Assembly: GCA_947501045.1 (NCBI GenBank)
Contig: CANMUI010000001.1
Location: 620,001 to 684,000 of the forward strand
Direction of reading: 5' to 3'
Origin: an uncultured Psychrobacter sp.
Lineage (GTDB): Bacteria; Pseudomonadota; Gammaproteobacteria; Pseudomonadales; Moraxellaceae
Length of the DNA: 64,000 nt
Of this stretch, positions 62,599-64,000 are shown piece after piece. A model generated the notes under the pieces. It ran no database searches. It worked only from the letters and a program-made list of their open reading frames with translations, and was not told where the DNA came from. The position numbers and the translations under genes are program-made. How positions within the stretch are numbered: the first letter of the stretch is position 1; every line of letters starts with the position of its first letter.

Positions 62599-63111
62599 CT
62601 ATTTTGAAGTAGCAGCGGTACTTAAATTATCAAGTAGCGCTGATATCTTACTCAGTACCTGATCGCATCCTTGGATATTATGGCGCTCTTTTAGGTAATC
62701 GGTGCTGTTATAGGTCAACCAAACTCTGCCTTGGGCATCTTGGCTAATCAGCATTTTTTGCGGTAAATCAATAGCTACGCTTGGCGCGCACTGCATGAGC
62801 GGCGTGCCAGCTTTTGGGTTGCCAAAGATGATCACCTCCGTTGGTGTTAATTCTAGATCTGCATTGGCAGCATTGCGCTGATGATCGACTCTAGTAAATA
62901 ACGTCAACCCTTTATCTTTGATTAGCGACTCAAGCTTATCCGCTGTGTTTTTGGCTGAATGACTACTTTGTTTAGTAATCAAACCTTTTTGTGCGTAGCT
63001 TGCGCTCATAGTCTGTGCAGACGATTGAGCAGGAGCGTTTAGCGCGTTGTCGATGCTGGCACAAGATGTAGCTAGCAAAGCAAGCGCTGCAATAGAAACT
63101 ATTTTGAGCAT
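62599..63111 (-). CDS. DUF302-domain lipoprotein
   Basis: A 170-residue protein with a signal peptide and lipobox (LLATSC). The mature part is a DUF302 domain: SAKNTADKLESLIKDKGLTLFTRVDHQRNA-type start, EVIIFGNPKAGTPLM in the middle and VWLTYN near the end. Function is unknown. The start is placed at 63111, with GGTGA 4 nt upstream; the longer frame to 63165 would place an unlikely hydrophilic piece before the signal. Confidence 0.82.
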   Translation of the reverse strand: MLKIVSIAALALLATSCASIDNALNAPAQSSAQTMSASYAQKGLITKQSSHSAKNTADKLESLIKDKGLTLFTRVDHQRNAANADLELTPTEVIIFGNPKAGTPLMQCAPSVAIDLPQKMLISQDAQGRVWLTYNSTDYLKERHNIQGCDQVLSKISALLDNLSTAATSK

Positions 63112-63364
63112 AAATTCACCTATAAGCTGTTGATCGTAAAGACAGAGGATAACGTTCAATAACATTGTGCGTATAAATGAGCACTATTGCAATGTCTCTT
63201 CTGCTATTACAATTGAAGTTTGCCTATATAAAAGAAGCAGGATAAGCTAGATACTAGTATGTTGAAAGTAAACTCAATAAACCATAACTTTGCATTTAAT
63301 TGGAAACTATTCAATTCGCTAAATAAAAACCATTAAATAAAAACCTTCAAAAAAGAGAGTCATT

Positions 63365-64000
63365 ATGTCGGATAAATTTATAAAATCCAGAGCCGCTATT
63401 GCTTGGGGGCCACAGCAGCCACTGTCTATCGAAGAGGTGGATGTTATGTTGCCGCGTAAGGGTGAAGTCTTGGTTAAGATTTTAGCTAGCGGCGTTTGCC
63501 ACACTGACGCTTATACTTTGTCTGGTAAAGACCCAGAAGGCGTTTTCCCTGCGATCCTAGGTCACGAAGGCGGCGGTATCGTCGAGCAAGTGGGCGAGGG
63601 CGTGACCAGCGTGCAAGTGGGCGATCATGTTATTCCGCTTTATACCCCTGAGTGCGGCATTTGTGAATATTGTTTATCAAACAAGACTAACCTGTGTCAG
63701 CAAATTCGTGAGACGCAAGGTAAAGGCTTGATGCCAGACGGTACTACGCGCTTTTATAAAGACGGAGAGCCGATTTATCATTATATGGGCTGCTCAACTT
63801 TCTCTGAATACACAGTGTTGCCTGAGATCTCCATCGCCAAGATCGACAAAGACGCACCTTTAGAAAAAGTTTGTTTATTAGGCTGCGGCGTGACCACTGG
63901 TATCGGCGCGGTTATGAATACGGCGCAAGTCGAAGAAGGCTCTACGGTAGCGATATTTGGTTTGGGCGGTATTGGTCTTGCTGCGGTCATCGGCGCAACG
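63365..64000 (+). CDS. frmA: S-(hydroxymethyl)glutathione dehydrogenase, 5' part (class III alcohol dehydrogenase)
   Basis: The first 212 codons, cut by the right edge. A zinc alcohol dehydrogenase of class III: catalytic zinc ligands in GVCHTDAYTLSG and GHEGGGIVE, structural zinc cysteines in CGICEYCLSNKTNLC, the class III segment IRETQGKGLMPDGT, and the start of the NAD domain GLGGIGLAAV. It oxidises the glutathione adduct of formaldehyde and can reduce S-nitrosoglutathione, which would fit the NO-handling genes in this window. The ATG is preceded by AAAGAGAG. No frmR is seen upstream. Confidence 0.96.
   Translation, partial: MSDKFIKSRAAIAWGPQQPLSIEEVDVMLPRKGEVLVKILASGVCHTDAYTLSGKDPEGVFPAILGHEGGGIVEQVGEGVTSVQVGDHVIPLYTPECGICEYCLSNKTNLCQQIRETQGKGLMPDGTTRFYKDGEPIYHYMGCSTFSEYTVLPEISIAKIDKDAPLEKVCLLGCGVTTGIGAVMNTAQVEEGSTVAIFGLGGIGLAAVIGAT

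Overview
The window looks like a chromosome segment of a gammaproteobacterium of the family Moraxellaceae, most likely Psychrobacter or a close relative. The basis is the moderate-to-low G+C content, AT-rich intergenic regions, the gene families present, and a nitrate-respiration layout (narXL, narK, narGHJI, ppiC) also known from Pseudomonas. The genus is inferred from gene content, not from a marker gene.

Layout. 1-881: tail of a catalytically degenerate GGDEF/EAL protein. 1184-1741: a cytochrome c lipoprotein. 1926-6426: a MoxR ATPase / DUF58 / TgpA-type transglutaminase operon. 6604-6680: tRNA-Val(GAC) and its terminator. 7296-12029: four PLP- or NAD(P)-dependent enzymes matching BhcA, BhcB, BhcC and BhcD of the beta-hydroxyaspartate cycle, which converts glyoxylate plus glycine to oxaloacetate without losing CO2. 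This cassette lies between the tRNA-Val gene and an imperfect direct repeat of that tRNA's 3' end (12088-12108), as expected for a tRNA-integrated island. 12192-25976: an orphan protein with a TonB-like N-terminus, a complete type I secretion system (outer-membrane channel, ABC exporter, HlyD adaptor), a tiny lipoprotein, a small membrane protein and a 2317-residue RTX protein. The RTX protein carries a FrpC-type self-processing module with the Asp-Pro cleavage site.

26186-43709 is a nitrate/NO region. It holds a YeaR-like cupin, two NNP nitrate/nitrite transporters, the NarX-NarL two-component system, narGHJI, a flavohemoglobin gene, a parvulin, a hemerythrin and a CopD-like membrane protein. 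Regulatory DNA supports one regulon: a perfect 7-2-7 NarL palindrome upstream of narG, a near-perfect one between narX and narK, and an NsrR-type palindrome over the hmp promoter.

43848-61500 is mainly nitrogen and cofactor metabolism. It holds an amidohydrolase lipoprotein, the urease operon ureDABCEFG, a protein made of three fused RidA domains, an EamA transporter, a DedA protein, and a PaoABC-like molybdenum aldehyde oxidoreductase with its XdhC-type chaperone and a MocA-type cytidylyltransferase. The window ends with a DUF4031 protein, a PACE efflux pump, a DUF302 lipoprotein and the 5' part of frmA (glutathione-dependent formaldehyde dehydrogenase), cut by the window edge.

The most notable points are the beta-hydroxyaspartate cassette with its tRNA-flanking repeats, the FrpC-type RTX export locus with candidate accessory proteins, the covalent RidA pseudo-trimer, and the sequence-visible NarL/NsrR circuit.
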